A program made the translations under genes and the position numbers. A model generated the notes under the pieces. It was not told the origin of the DNA, did no database searches, and saw only the letters and a program-made list of their open reading frames with translations. DNA of 64,000 bases from assembly GCA_003208835.1 (NCBI GenBank), contig QCVD01000001.1, forward strand, positions 1 through 64,000, in the 5' to 3' direction. This document shows, one piece after another, positions 50,674 through 58,323 of the stretch. Source of the DNA: Synechococcus sp. AG-683-C23 (GTDB taxonomy: Bacteria > Cyanobacteriota > Cyanobacteriia > PCC-6307 > Cyanobiaceae). Position 1 is the first letter of the stretch. Every line of letters starts with the position of its first letter.

Positions 50674-51162
50674 ATGCAAGACGCCATCACCAACGTCATC
50701 AATAAGTCCGACGTCCAAGGCTTGTACTTGGACACGACATCGATGACCAATCTCGAGTCCTATTTCGCCAGCGGTGAGCTGCGGGTTCGGGCTGCTGCCA
50801 CCATCAGCGCCAACGCTTCCGCGATTATTCGCGACGCTGTCGCCAAAGCGCTGCTGTACTCAGACATCACCCGTCCGGGTGGAAACATGTACACCACCCG
50901 TCGCTATGCAGCTTGCATTCGCGATTTGGACTACTACCTCCGCTATTCCACCTACGCCATGTTGGCCGGTGACACCTCCATCCTTGATGAGCGTGTTTTG
51001 AATGGCCTCAAAGAGACCTACAACTCTCTTGGCGTTCCCATTGGTGCCACCGTTCAAGCCATTCAGGCCATGAAAGAGGTCACCGCAGGTCTGGTCGGAC
51101 CCGATGCCGGCAAGGAAATGGGCGTTTACTTCGACTACATCTGTTCCGGCCTCGGCAACTGA
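50674..51162 (+). CDS. apcB: allophycocyanin beta subunit
   Basis: 162 residues, bilin Cys at 81 in [19 protein letters not shown] and the methylated Asn site in PGGNMY just before it. Pairs with ApcA. apcC follows at five bases, so the three genes form an operon. Confidence 0.98.
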   Translation: MQDAITNVINKSDVQGLYLDTTSMTNLESYFASGELRVRAAATISANASAIIRDAVAKALLYSDITRPGGNMYTTRRYAACIRDLDYYLRYSTYAMLAGDTSILDERVLNGLKETYNSLGVPIGATVQAIQAMKEVTAGLVGPDAGKEMGVYFDYICSGLGN

Positions 51163-51167
51163 AATCC

Positions 51168-51368
51168 ATGCGGTTGTTCAAAGTCACCGCTTGCATCCCC
51201 AGCCCTGAAAAGGTTCGGGCGCAGCGAGAACTACAAAACACCTTCTTTACCAAGTGGGTCCCCTACGACAGCTGGTTCGCTGAACAACAGCGCATCCAAA
51301 AGCAAGGTGGGCGCATCATCAAGGTGGAACTCTGCACCGGAGGCCGACAAGTCAACGTCGGCAATTAA
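51168..51368 (+). CDS. apcC: phycobilisome core small linker (L-C 7.8)
   Basis: 66 residues, MRLFKVTACIPSPEKVRAQR with the CpcD-like linker fold, ending GRIIKVELCTGGRQVNVGN. Caps the ends of the allophycocyanin cylinders. Last gene of the apcABC unit, followed by a strong terminator. Confidence 0.97.
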   Translation: MRLFKVTACIPSPEKVRAQRELQNTFFTKWVPYDSWFAEQQRIQKQGGRIIKVELCTGGRQVNVGN

Positions 51369-51390
51369 TCACTCACGTTGCGTGATTCAA

Positions 51391-51417
51391 AAGCCCGGCC
51401 ACAAGGCTGGGCTTTTT
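51391..51417 (+). terminator. intrinsic terminator after apcABC
   Basis: A ten-base near-perfect stem (AAGCCCGGCC with GGCTGGGCTT), loop ACAA, then TTTTTG. A smaller hairpin (AATCAC with GTGATT) precedes it at 51366-51387. Confidence 0.9.
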
Positions 51418-51457
51418 GTTTGGCCCAAACTCAGCTCTGCAGGACTCATTGAACTGC

Positions 51458-52273
51458 TTACTTAACCCCTGACTGAACCGTTGCGTTCACCAGCCCCTGG
51501 AGATCAAATCCAAGTTCGGTGCGGTTAGCTCCCAGCCAGAGCACATATTCATGGTTACCAGCCGGACCCGTAATCGGTGATGCCACAAGGCCTTGTGCGT
51601 GCCAATCAAGCGCTTCAGCCGCGGAGATCACCATCTCAATCGCATCGCAATGGGCCGCGGGATCACGCACCACTCCACCGCGCCCCACCCGATCACGGCC
51701 CACCTCAAATTGAGGCTTCACCAGCACGAGCGCTTCTGCTTCAGACCCTTGAAGCAAACGACGCAACGCCGGCAGGATCAAACGCAGCGAAATAAACGAC
51801 ACATCCGTCACCGCCAGGGTGGGCCAAGGATCTGCCTCGCCATACAACCCCTCCGGCTGTAGGTGACGCAGGTTGGTCCGCTCTCGCAAGACCACCCGAT
51901 CGTCGGTGCGCAAACTCCAAGCCGTTTGTCCATATCCCACATCCACGCCATACACCCGTTTGGCACCGTGCTGCAGCAAACAGTCGGTGAAACCACCCGT
52001 GGAGATGCCGCCATCAAGGCAAATGCGCTCCTTCACCGAAATCGGAAAGGCGTCCAATCCCGCCAACAATTTCTCCCCACCCCGCGACACAAACCGCGGT
52101 GGATGCTCCACCTGAAGCTGCAGAGAGTCCTTCACATCGTGACCGGGCTTGTCCAGCACAGTCCCGGCTCCATCGCGCACCTTGCCAGCACGGATCAGCT
52201 GCTGCGCTTGCTGCCGGGAGGCCACAAGACCGCGGGCCACGAGTTCTAAATCAAGACGCTGTTTTGACGCCAT
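51458..52273 (-). CDS. tlyA: TlyA family rRNA 2'-O-methyltransferase
   Basis: 271 residues from the ATG at 52273 (MASKQRLDLELVARGLVASR). An N-terminal S4 RNA-binding domain (about 1-65) is followed by an FtsJ-like methyltransferase: FVSRGGEKLLAGLDAF, then CLDGGISTGGFTDCLLQHGA and VTDVSFISLRLILPAL. Relatives methylate 16S and/or 23S rRNA; the hemolysin name is historical. The extension to 52315 is unlikely. Confidence 0.92.
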   Translation of the reverse strand: MASKQRLDLELVARGLVASRQQAQQLIRAGKVRDGAGTVLDKPGHDVKDSLQLQVEHPPRFVSRGGEKLLAGLDAFPISVKERICLDGGISTGGFTDCLLQHGAKRVYGVDVGYGQTAWSLRTDDRVVLRERTNLRHLQPEGLYGEADPWPTLAVTDVSFISLRLILPALRRLLQGSEAEALVLVKPQFEVGRDRVGRGGVVRDPAAHCDAIEMVISAAEALDWHAQGLVASPITGPAGNHEYVLWLGANRTELGFDLQGLVNATVQSGVK

Positions 52274-52370
52274 TCCATCATAAAAGCAGAACCGATCCCA
52301 AAGAAAACAGGACATCTAGGGCTCGAATCGAATTCCGACGGGAGGATCTCCCTCAATCGGACTTCACGAC

Positions 52371-52571
52371 GTGTCCAACCACCCAATCAAACTTGCCCAG
52401 GTGGTTCCTCTGCTTCGGCCAGGAACATTCGTGACGCTGGAGAATCAACCGGCTGATCTGCCGCCCTTCCAAGTGCTGCATTGCCGTGGGGGACGGTGTT
52501 GGGTGAGGCAACAGGCTTGGGGACGTCATATTCAGTGGGAAGTGGACCATTTGCGCTTAAACGCCGCCTAA
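52371..52571 (+). CDS. small hypothetical protein (66 aa)
   Basis: 66 residues from GTG at 52371 (SNHPIKLAQVVPLLRPGTFV), with a beta-rich part FQVLHCRGGRCWVRQQAWG and a WEVDHLRLNAA end. The profile is protein-like and resembles short conserved picocyanobacterial proteins, but no family name is known to me. Confidence 0.65.
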   Translation: MSNHPIKLAQVVPLLRPGTFVTLENQPADLPPFQVLHCRGGRCWVRQQAWGRHIQWEVDHLRLNAA

Positions 52572-52689
52572 AGACGCTCGCCTCGACCGCCCAAAAACCC
52601 ATAACTCAGCTGTTGTTTATTACCAACAACGCCTTGGCAAAACAGCGAGATCGCGGCTCAATAGGACAACGTCCAAAACTGCCAACCCG

Positions 52690-53898
52690 TTGCTGAACGC
52701 TTCCGCCTCACGTCGTCGTTCTGTATCGCGCCAACGGGTGAAGCAAGAACAGGTTGGACTCTTTCAACGCTTGATGCCGCTTCCCTGGCAACTGTGGCCC
52801 GCAGAAGCTCGGCTGCTTGTTGGGCTAGCAGCATTTTGGAGTGTGGCCGGCTTGGTGGTGTTGGCATCAGCCAGCTGGTGGGTGGCGCTGCGGGAAATGG
52901 GTGATGGTGCCTTCTACGTGAAACGCCAAACGATCTGGCTGCTAGCCAGCTGGAGCCTGCTGGGCCTCACGGTGAGCATCGATCTGCGACGACTGCTCAA
53001 GTGGGCGGGTCCTGGGCTGTGGATGGGCTGCATCCTGATCGCCGCCACTTTGGTGATGGGCACCACAGTGAATGGAGCCAGCCGCTGGCTGGTGGTGGGC
53101 CCGCTGCAGATTCAGCCCTCCGAATTGGTGAAACCCTTTGTGGTGCTGCAGGCCGCCAACCTGTTTGCCCCATGGACACGGATGAACATCGATCAGAAGT
53201 TGCTCTGGCTGGCCAGCTTCGGGGGGTTGCTGTTGCTGATCTTGAAACAGCCCAACCTGTCCACCGCTGCATTGATGGGCTTAACCCTTTGGATGGTGGC
53301 TCTTGCGGCTGGGCTGCGTTGGCGCAGCCTGCTGGGAACGGCCTTTGCCGGCGGAGCACTCGGCACGGCCAGCATCTTGATTAATGAGTACCAACGGCTG
53401 CGGGTGGTGTCGTTCCTCGACCCCTGGAAAGACCCGATGGGCGATGGCTATCAATTGGTGCAAAGCCTTTTGGCGATTGGTTCCGGCGGGGTGATGGGCC
53501 AGGGCTACGGCCTCTCCACCCAAAAACTGCAATACCTACCAATTCAAAGCACTGATTTCATTTATGCGGTTTTTGCCGAAGAATTTGGCTTCGTGGGATC
53601 GCTGATGATGCTGCTGTTCCTGATGCTGGTGGCCTGGGTGGGCCTGCGAGTGGCCTTGCGCTGCCGCAGCAATCAGGCGCGATTGGTGGCCATCGGCTGC
53701 TGCACGATCCTGGTGGGGCAATCGATTCTCAACATCGCCGTGGCCTCTGGGGCGATGCCCACCACTGGCCTACCGCTACCGATGATTAGCTACGGCGGCA
53801 ATTCGCTGATGTCCAGCCTGGTCATCATGGGGCTGCTAATCCGCTGTTCCTTGGAATCAACCGGGATCCTGGGTGGGAGAGCCAGCGGGATGCACTGA
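52690..53898 (+). CDS. ftsW: FtsW/RodA/SpoVE family glycosyltransferase
   Basis: 402 residues with about nine to ten membrane spans. Signature motifs are GASRWLVVGPLQIQPSELVK at about 137-156 and the C-terminal block GLPLPMISYGGNSLMSSLVI near 359-378. The FtsW/RodA family polymerises peptidoglycan glycan strands at the septum or side wall; assigning FtsW rather than RodA is a family-level guess. TTG at 52690 is the likely start, giving a basic cytoplasmic N-terminus of about 40 residues. Confidence 0.9.
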   Translation: MLNASASRRRSVSRQRVKQEQVGLFQRLMPLPWQLWPAEARLLVGLAAFWSVAGLVVLASASWWVALREMGDGAFYVKRQTIWLLASWSLLGLTVSIDLRRLLKWAGPGLWMGCILIAATLVMGTTVNGASRWLVVGPLQIQPSELVKPFVVLQAANLFAPWTRMNIDQKLLWLASFGGLLLLILKQPNLSTAALMGLTLWMVALAAGLRWRSLLGTAFAGGALGTASILINEYQRLRVVSFLDPWKDPMGDGYQLVQSLLAIGSGGVMGQGYGLSTQKLQYLPIQSTDFIYAVFAEEFGFVGSLMMLLFLMLVAWVGLRVALRCRSNQARLVAIGCCTILVGQSILNIAVASGAMPTTGLPLPMISYGGNSLMSSLVIMGLLIRCSLESTGILGGRASGMH

Positions 53899-54004
53899 AG
53901 CGACAGATCAATGCCTGTTTATGCGGATCTTGACTCAGGACGATCTTGTGGTGGATCTTTTGATCAGCCGTTGCCATAACAGCAAGACAGCCTGAGGACT
54001 CCAT

Positions 54005-54454
54005 TTGACCCAGAACCCGCAGGCACTCGTATCCCCTAGTTGTCGCCAACGGCGGCCCAAAAAGCGTGCGCTGTACTGTCCGGCGCACCCAGACCAACAG
54101 ATTCAGGGGAACGGGAAGAAGTACTACCTGCATTTGCTTCAACCGGAGCAACTAGTGCTTCGGGGCATTCCTGCCAAGAAAGCTCGGCTGATCATTGATG
54201 CCTTCCCAGTGTTTGTGCTGAGCCAAGAGTGGCTGGAATCTTTGTTTTGCCCCAAATGTGGCCAAAGCCATTGGTGCTACGTGATCAAACACGACCGAGT
54301 ACAACACACCGTGCAATGGGCGCCCAGGGACCTATGGGAGCAGGTGGCTCATGTGGACCCCAGTTCCGCAAACCCGACGGTAAGTGATTACACCCGACGA
54401 CAAGCACGGCGTCATCAACAAAAACGAATCGATGGGAAGCGTTTTTACGAGTAG
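54005..54454 (+). CDS. hypothetical zinc-ribbon-like protein
   Basis: 149 residues, basic, with two Cys pairs: a single Cys in KRALYCPAHPDQQIQGNGKK and SLFCPKCGQSHWCYVIKHDR, the second looking like half of a zinc ribbon. TTG start at 54005 is uncertain. No family name recognised. It precedes the toxin-antitoxin patch. Confidence 0.65.
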   Translation: MTQNPQALVSPSCRQRRPKKRALYCPAHPDQQIQGNGKKYYLHLLQPEQLVLRGIPAKKARLIIDAFPVFVLSQEWLESLFCPKCGQSHWCYVIKHDRVQHTVQWAPRDLWEQVAHVDPSSANPTVSDYTRRQARRHQQKRIDGKRFYE

Positions 54455-54549
54455 TGGCTGATTGTCGCCGATTGGTTACCGATCAACGAGCTGAAGCGAG
54501 TTACGGGCCTGAATCGAGAACCTAATGTGTACGAGATGCACTGGCTTCC

Positions 54550-54978
54550 ATGGCAGACGCCGATGTGCGCTTGTTGCAGCGTTTAGAAAATTACGAACGG
54601 GCACTTGCCACTCTCGAGAGGGCGCTCACCCTTGCGGCAAGCCGTCCACTCAGTGAGCTCGAGCAACTGGGGCTAATCCAAGCATTTGAATTCACCCATG
54701 AGCTCAGCTGGCTTCTGCTCAAAGACTTTTTGGTCGATCAAGGCGTCAGTGGCATCAGTGGCTCAAGAGATGCAGTGCGAGAAGCCGTGGTGAGAGAGCT
54801 TCTGCCCGCCAGCACAGAAAACACCTGGATGGCGATGATCCGCAGCCGCAACCTCACAAGCCACACCTTCAACCCCGCCCTTGCAGAAGAGATCGCGCAA
54901 CTCATTGCTAATCAATACGGCAAAGAACTGCAAGGCCTGCAGCAAGTGCTGCGCCGCCGGGCCAAGCAAAGCCGATGA
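54550..54978 (+). CDS. HEPN-domain partner of MNT nucleotidyltransferase
   Basis: 142 residues of the HI0074/TIGR01987 nucleotidyltransferase-substrate-binding type: DVRLLQRLENYERALATLER, then EQLGLIQAFEFTHELSWLLL and MIRSRNLTSHTFNPALAEEI. The RNLTSHTF sequence matches the RxxxxH region of HEPN toxins. Such proteins are toxins neutralised by a partner MNT nucleotidyltransferase. Here the partner gene follows with an ATGA overlap but is broken (54975-55151), so this HEPN protein may be orphaned. GTG 10 bases upstream is out of frame; the ATG at 54550 starts the conserved part. Confidence 0.85.
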   Translation: MADADVRLLQRLENYERALATLERALTLAASRPLSELEQLGLIQAFEFTHELSWLLLKDFLVDQGVSGISGSRDAVREAVVRELLPASTENTWMAMIRSRNLTSHTFNPALAEEIAQLIANQYGKELQGLQQVLRRRAKQSR

Positions 54979-55151
54979 TCCCCTGCATTCCCCAAGCAGA
55001 TAGCCAACGGCTACTGGAGCTGATCCGCAGCCATCCCCATATTCAAAAAGTTGTGCTCTATGGCTCGCGAGCGCTGGGCCGTCAGCGAGCATGCGATCGA
55101 ATGGATCGCGATGGGCCTGGGAATAGGCGCCCGCACGTAGAGCATGACTAA
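54975..55151 (+). pseudogene. truncated MNT nucleotidyltransferase
   Basis: 58 residues. The 5' part is a normal MNT antitoxin start: SQRLLELIRSHPHIQKVVLY followed by GSRALGRQRA, the first half of the nucleotidyltransferase motif. The catalytic GSDIDL part is missing, and after about 55090 the sequence is that of a PIN-domain (VapC) gene on the opposite strand. The ATG overlaps the HEPN stop (ATGA), so the original module was HEPN-MNT. The break is a recombination junction rather than a point change. Confidence 0.8.
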
Positions 55152-55230
55152 TGGCGATCGAGAGGAGCTGAAATCGATCAGCACGGAGCAGGGACGGCAA
55201 ATCAGTGATCGCATGCCCAGATAACCACAG
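55083..55230 (-). pseudogene. VapC-like PIN toxin remnant
   Basis: The minus frame here encodes NELWLSG, DLPSLLRADRFQLLSIAISH, then ALRAGAYSQAHRDPFDRMLA; the last part is the diagnostic C-terminal half motif of VapC PIN toxins (HAL...HRDPFDRMLIAQA). The N-terminus with the first acidic residues is absent, and the 3' end is cut at the MNT fragment junction near 55083. Non-functional. Confidence 0.75.
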
Positions 55231-55234
55231 TTCG

Positions 55235-55576
55235 TTATTGCGTCCGAGTCCAGAGACAGCGCCCTACCCGCTGCACGTGAGAAAGAAGATCAGGCGGCAG
55301 CTCATGGCGTAAGGCCAAATCCACCGTCCAGGGCAACAGCAAATCATCAATGGCGGCCATCAAGCGCAGCCGGTCGGCATGGCTGAGACGAGCAGCATCG
55401 ATGCACAAATCGATATCCGATCCAGGACGTTCTCGGCCCATCGCCCGCGATCCGAACAACCAGATGGCATCGAGATCTGGATGTTGGATCAACAGATCCA
55501 ACAAGCGCCGTTGCTGAGGCCCGGGGATTCCCGGAATATCTACGGTTTGCCCCTTCTCGCGGCTCGTAGCATCCAT
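55235..55576 (-). CDS. MNT-type nucleotidyltransferase antitoxin
   Basis: 113 residues from the ATG at 55576. The catalytic motif WLFGSRAMGRERPGSDIDLC is intact at about 36-55, with a later Asp in LPWTVDLALRHELP completing the metal triad. MNT proteins neutralise HEPN toxins by adenylylating them; the partner HEPN gene lies directly upstream with a TGATG overlap. An alternative ATG at 55582 would add two residues. The longer frame to 55732 overlaps the HEPN gene and is not needed. Confidence 0.88.
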   Translation of the reverse strand: MDATSREKGQTVDIPGIPGPQQRRLLDLLIQHPDLDAIWLFGSRAMGRERPGSDIDLCIDAARLSHADRLRLMAAIDDLLLPWTVDLALRHELPPDLLSHVQRVGRCLWTRTQ

Positions 55577-55989
55577 CAGCATTTGTCTTGCTCTAGACGG
55601 ATCTGCAGGCGAGTGCGCATGCTTTGAAAGCATCCGAGATAGTGGTTCTGAATATTGGCGGCGATCGCATCTGCGGTTGCGCGGTTGTAGGTATGGCTGG
55701 TGAGATTGCGGTCTTGGATCATCAACATCCAAGACTCACCGTCTTGAATTAGCTCAAGGCGGAATGCTTCTCGCAACGTGTCTCGGGATCCAAGCAAGCT
55801 TTCGTTGCCTTGACTACGCAGCAGATCACGAAGCGTGTTCCAGGCCAATTCAAAGGTGTACTCAAATGCCTTGATCAGACCTTGCTGCTCCCGCTCGTTC
55901 AGCGCAGGCGGCTCAAAAAAACGCTCCAGCTGTTCCAATGCTCTTGTGTAATTCACAAAGCGCTGCTGCCAGCGAATATCAGCTGCCAA
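55576..55989 (-). CDS. HEPN-domain toxin partner of MNT
   Basis: About 137 residues, HI0074/TIGR01987 type: RWQQRFVNYTRALEQLERFF, LIKAFEYTFELAWNTLRDLL and MIQDRNLTSHTYNRATADAI. It is a paralog of the protein at 54550 (NYTRALEQLE against NYERALATLE; RNLTSHTY against RNLTSHTF). The frame is open to an ATG at 56043, but bases beyond 55995 belong to a PIN remnant on the other strand, so a TTG near 55989 (LAADIRWQQRF) is the better start. Together with the following MNT it is an apparently intact toxin-antitoxin pair. Confidence 0.82.
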   Translation of the reverse strand: MAADIRWQQRFVNYTRALEQLERFFEPPALNEREQQGLIKAFEYTFELAWNTLRDLLRSQGNESLLGSRDTLREAFRLELIQDGESWMLMIQDRNLTSHTYNRATADAIAANIQNHYLGCFQSMRTRLQIRLEQDKC

Positions 55990-56002
55990 ATCACTAGAGC
56001 AC

Positions 56003-56164
56003 CTCTTTAAACAGTATCGGCATCCACTGATGCGTGAGGGCACTATCTCAGCCTGCCTTCACACCGCCGCTTACCTTGCAGCGCTGGCCATCAGCAAGGG
56101 TTGGCGCCTTGTGAACTTTGACCACGACTTCGAGCATTTCGGCGCTGGGCAACGACTCACACTC
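56003..56164 (+). pseudogene. C-terminal VapC-like PIN remnant
   Basis: The plus frame reads FKQYRHP, then HTAAYLAALAISKGWRLVNF followed by DHDFEHFG, matching the C-terminal third of VapC PIN toxins (DAYLAALAxxHG...LVTFDRDFxxF). The N-terminal two thirds are missing and the 3' side runs into the antisense of another PIN pseudogene near 56183. Confidence 0.75.
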
Positions 56165-56182
56165 AGCTCAGATGGGTCGTCA

Positions 56183-56469
56183 GGCCAACCAACTCTGATC
56201 CAACTCAGTAATGGCCTCAAATTCCGGATCCTTATGCAGCAACGTTGCCCGGCTCTGGAAAGCGGATGGGTCGCCTTAATCCGAGAGGCCTCCAGTAGCA
56301 GGGGTTCTGTCTGGTCAACCCATTGGATTGGCAAAGATTGCAACTGTTCATAAGCAAGACGCCCACTCCTCTCCCCCTCGTCTTTCCAAACCCGGTAGAG
56401 CACCTCCATGCGCGTGACGAAACTGACGATCGCTAGCGCCAACAGCAGCAAAGTAACCAGGGCGGTCAA
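56183..56469 (-). pseudogene. PIN toxin pseudogene, copy of the 58324 gene
   Basis: Bases 56183-56415 match 58327-58593 with about nine mismatches by eye and a net loss of 34 bases. The shared translation is RMEVLYRVWKDEGERSGRLA, then YEQLQSLPIQWVDQTEP; the loss removes the catalytic region (ADAWIAATALL in the 58324 gene) and shifts the frame. Upstream of 56415 the N-terminal part with the first acidic residues is replaced by unrelated hydrophobic sequence. Clearly a dead partial duplicate. Confidence 0.85.
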
Positions 56470-56587
56470 GACGGCCTCACTGATATCGGCACCATCAACA
56501 CGGCTTCAGCATTGGACATTGAGCTGCTGGCTGAGGCAAGCAGAGCAGGGAGGCTTGATCAAGGAATCAATGCCTATCCGCAGCACA

Positions 56588-57037
56588 TCAGCCTGGATCA
56601 ATCAACTGCAGAGCCTGTGCTCCTCCACAGACGGATCGAGAGCTCAAACGCCTATCAAAGCTGACAAGTACTCCTCGGTGATGAACTGCCAACGCAAGCA
56701 GGTAGGTGTCCGTGATCTGCCCGTGGTGAAGAAGTGCTTCTGCCTCAAAGACTCAAGTGGCCTCCCAGGACAAAACATCAGGCCAAAACACATGAGACGG
56801 ATGATTAAGCATTTCTTGAAGTAACGGCATCACAACGACAGGCCCGCCAGGGCTGTTGGGGTAACGCGGATTCCCGAGAATCCGCAACAGCGCGTTCTGA
56901 GTGAGGGGGCACGTCGCCCAGCCATGGCCGCCATGGGCCTGGAACCAGCGGTGGGATGGCTCATGGTGCACGTGCTGAGGGTCCAGCAAAGCGACCAGCA
57001 CGTTGATATCAAGCAGGGCAATCGGTTCAGCCATCAA
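56588..57037 (-). pseudogene. vapC-like PIN toxin gene with in-frame stop
   Basis: The frame runs 150 codons with one TGA at 56753-56755. Before it: LLDINVLVALLDPQHVHHEP, WATCPLTQNALLRILGNPRY and FWPDVLSWEAT; after it: HGQITDTYLLALAVHHRG followed by VLVSFDRRLS, the C-terminal acidic motif of the same PIN family. Removing the stop gives a full VapC. The upstream vapB antitoxin is intact. The stop makes a 94-residue product without the last catalytic residues; a sequencing error or a very recent inactivation are the options. Confidence 0.82.
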
Positions 57038-57040
57038 GCA

Positions 57041-57286
57041 TCAAGCCTCTTCATCGCGCAACCGATTCACACACTCCAGATCAACAACCCCACCAGAAGC
57101 CTTCAGCGGCAATTGCGGCAATCCAGAGCGTTGCTCCAAAACGCTCTGCGACCCCCCGTTAACCGCCCCGGACAGGGCTTGTCTGGCCAAGTCGCTAATC
57201 ACATCACCAACAGAACGGCGACGCTGGCGAGCTAATAAACGCGCTGCGGCAAGGACATCATCATCGAGCCGCAACGTCGTACGCAT
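57041..57286 (-). CDS. vapB: VapB-like ribbon-helix-helix antitoxin
   Basis: 81 residues from the ATG at 57286: MRTTLRLDDDVLAAARLLAR followed by QRRRSVGDVISDLARQAL is an N-terminal ribbon-helix-helix DNA-binding domain. The C-terminal 35 residues are the toxin-binding part. The frame extends upstream to 57319 but the RHH begins at 57286. The stop is three bases before the ATG of the interrupted vapC. Confidence 0.83.
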   Translation of the reverse strand: MRTTLRLDDDVLAAARLLARQRRRSVGDVISDLARQALSGAVNGGSQSVLEQRSGLPQLPLKASGGVVDLECVNRLRDEEA

Positions 57287-57321
57287 CACGCATTTTTGAT
57301 CAGTTTTAACGGAAATCAATA

Positions 57322-57650
57322 GCGGCTACCAAGCCCGATAAACCAGGCACCCAGCAGCTCTCGAATTGCACGGGAACTGCTGTCGAGGGCGGCCTGGACC
57401 AGAGCCTGATCTGACGTAATCAGCTCAAGGTTGTGGCTCTGAGCCATGGCTAGGTGCAACGCATCGGCGCCAGCAAACAGGTAGCGAGATAAAAACTCTT
57501 CCCAGTCATCAGAATCTGATGATCAACGTCTTTCAACTCGCAAACCCGTTCCGCCGCAAAAGCTTCAGCAAAGGCCTCACTGGCTTGCAAACCGCGGAAG
57601 CGCTGCATCCAAATAAGGCGGAAAACTGAGGCATCGCTTAAGCCCAACAC
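57322..57650 (-). pseudogene. PIN toxin remnant fused to a DUF218 gene tail
   Basis: From 57650 the frame encodes FRGLQASEAFAEAFAAERVC and EL; a frameshift near 57480 is needed to continue into LFAGADALHLAMAQSHNLEL and ITSDQALVQAA, the C-terminal half of a PIN domain. Right after it the translation SSSRAIRELLGAW matches SSRALRELLG at the C-terminus of the DUF218 protein at 59050, and the DNA at about 57325-57390 resembles 59050-59116. The N-terminus of the toxin is missing. It is a chimera of two decayed pieces. Confidence 0.75.
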
Positions 57651-57696
57651 ACCTGACCGCTAAACTGTTAAACAAATCGTTCAACACCTTCTTGTT

Positions 57697-57924
57697 ATGG
57701 CGATTGGGATACGGCTAGAGCCAGAGCTCGAACAGCAGCTTGAACGCCTGGCTCAAAGCCTGGGCAAAACGCGCAGCGCTTGCGTAAGGGAGGCCATTGC
57801 CAATTATCTATCCCGCTTTGATGGAGACGAGGAGGCAAAGCGCCAATCCAGCTTGATCGCAGCCAGCAGCAGCACTCAGCAGTGGAGCGAGCCACTCCCC
57901 GACTGGGACGACTGGACAGCATGA
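57697..57924 (+). CDS. CopG-type ribbon-helix-helix antitoxin
   Basis: 75 residues: MAIGIRLEPELEQQLERLAQ followed by SLGKTRSACVREAIANYL is a ribbon-helix-helix domain that binds the operator of its own operon; the acidic tail SEPLPDWDDWTA would bind the toxin. It precedes and overlaps the MazF-like toxin gene (ATGA), the standard antitoxin-first order. Confidence 0.85.
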   Translation: MAIGIRLEPELEQQLERLAQSLGKTRSACVREAIANYLSRFDGDEEAKRQSSLIAASSSTQQWSEPLPDWDDWTA

Positions 57925-58265
57925 GTTCTCTCCAAATCCAAAGAGGTGAGGTCATCACGGTGGCCAGCCCTGGTGCGTACTCCGGCAAACCCAGACCAGC
58001 TGTTGTCGTACAGGCGAATCGTTGGCTAGAAGCTCATCCCAGCATCACGCTGTGTCCACTCACCAGCACCCTGATCGAGGCACCTTTGGTGCGAATCATT
58101 GTTGAGCCCAGCGCCATGAATGGACTACGCAAACGATCCCAGCTGATGGTCGACAAGCTCTTCACGGTTCCAATCGGCGACATCGGCAGCTCGATTGGCT
58201 GTCTTGAAACAACCGTGATGGCAGAACTTGATCTGGCGCTCAGAGACTGGCTTGCCCTCCATTAA
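57921..58265 (+). CDS. MazF/PemK-like endoribonuclease toxin
   Basis: 114 residues: QRGEVITVASPGAYSGKPRP then AVVVQANRWLEAHPSITLCP and KRSQLMVDKLFTVPIGDIGS follow the MazF/PemK fold, an mRNA-cleaving toxin. Here the usual first Arg is present in KPRPAVVVQ. The ATG overlaps the antitoxin stop, so the pair is coupled. No damage is visible, so this module may be active. Confidence 0.85.
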   Translation: MSSLQIQRGEVITVASPGAYSGKPRPAVVVQANRWLEAHPSITLCPLTSTLIEAPLVRIIVEPSAMNGLRKRSQLMVDKLFTVPIGDIGSSIGCLETTVMAELDLALRDWLALH

Positions 58266-58323
58266 GGGCGCTCGCACTGCATAAACGCGTCGCCTACACC
58301 TGCGGCACCAGCTAATCAGGCAG

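Noticed and set aside
54763-55200. A 145-residue minus-strand frame as one gene
   Set aside because: Only its first 39 residues are PIN-like; the rest is the antisense of the MNT and HEPN genes. Treated as a toxin remnant joined to unrelated sequence.
56030-56353. A 107-residue plus-strand frame as a gene
   Set aside because: Its first 45 residues are a VapC C-terminal remnant and the rest is antisense to another PIN pseudogene.
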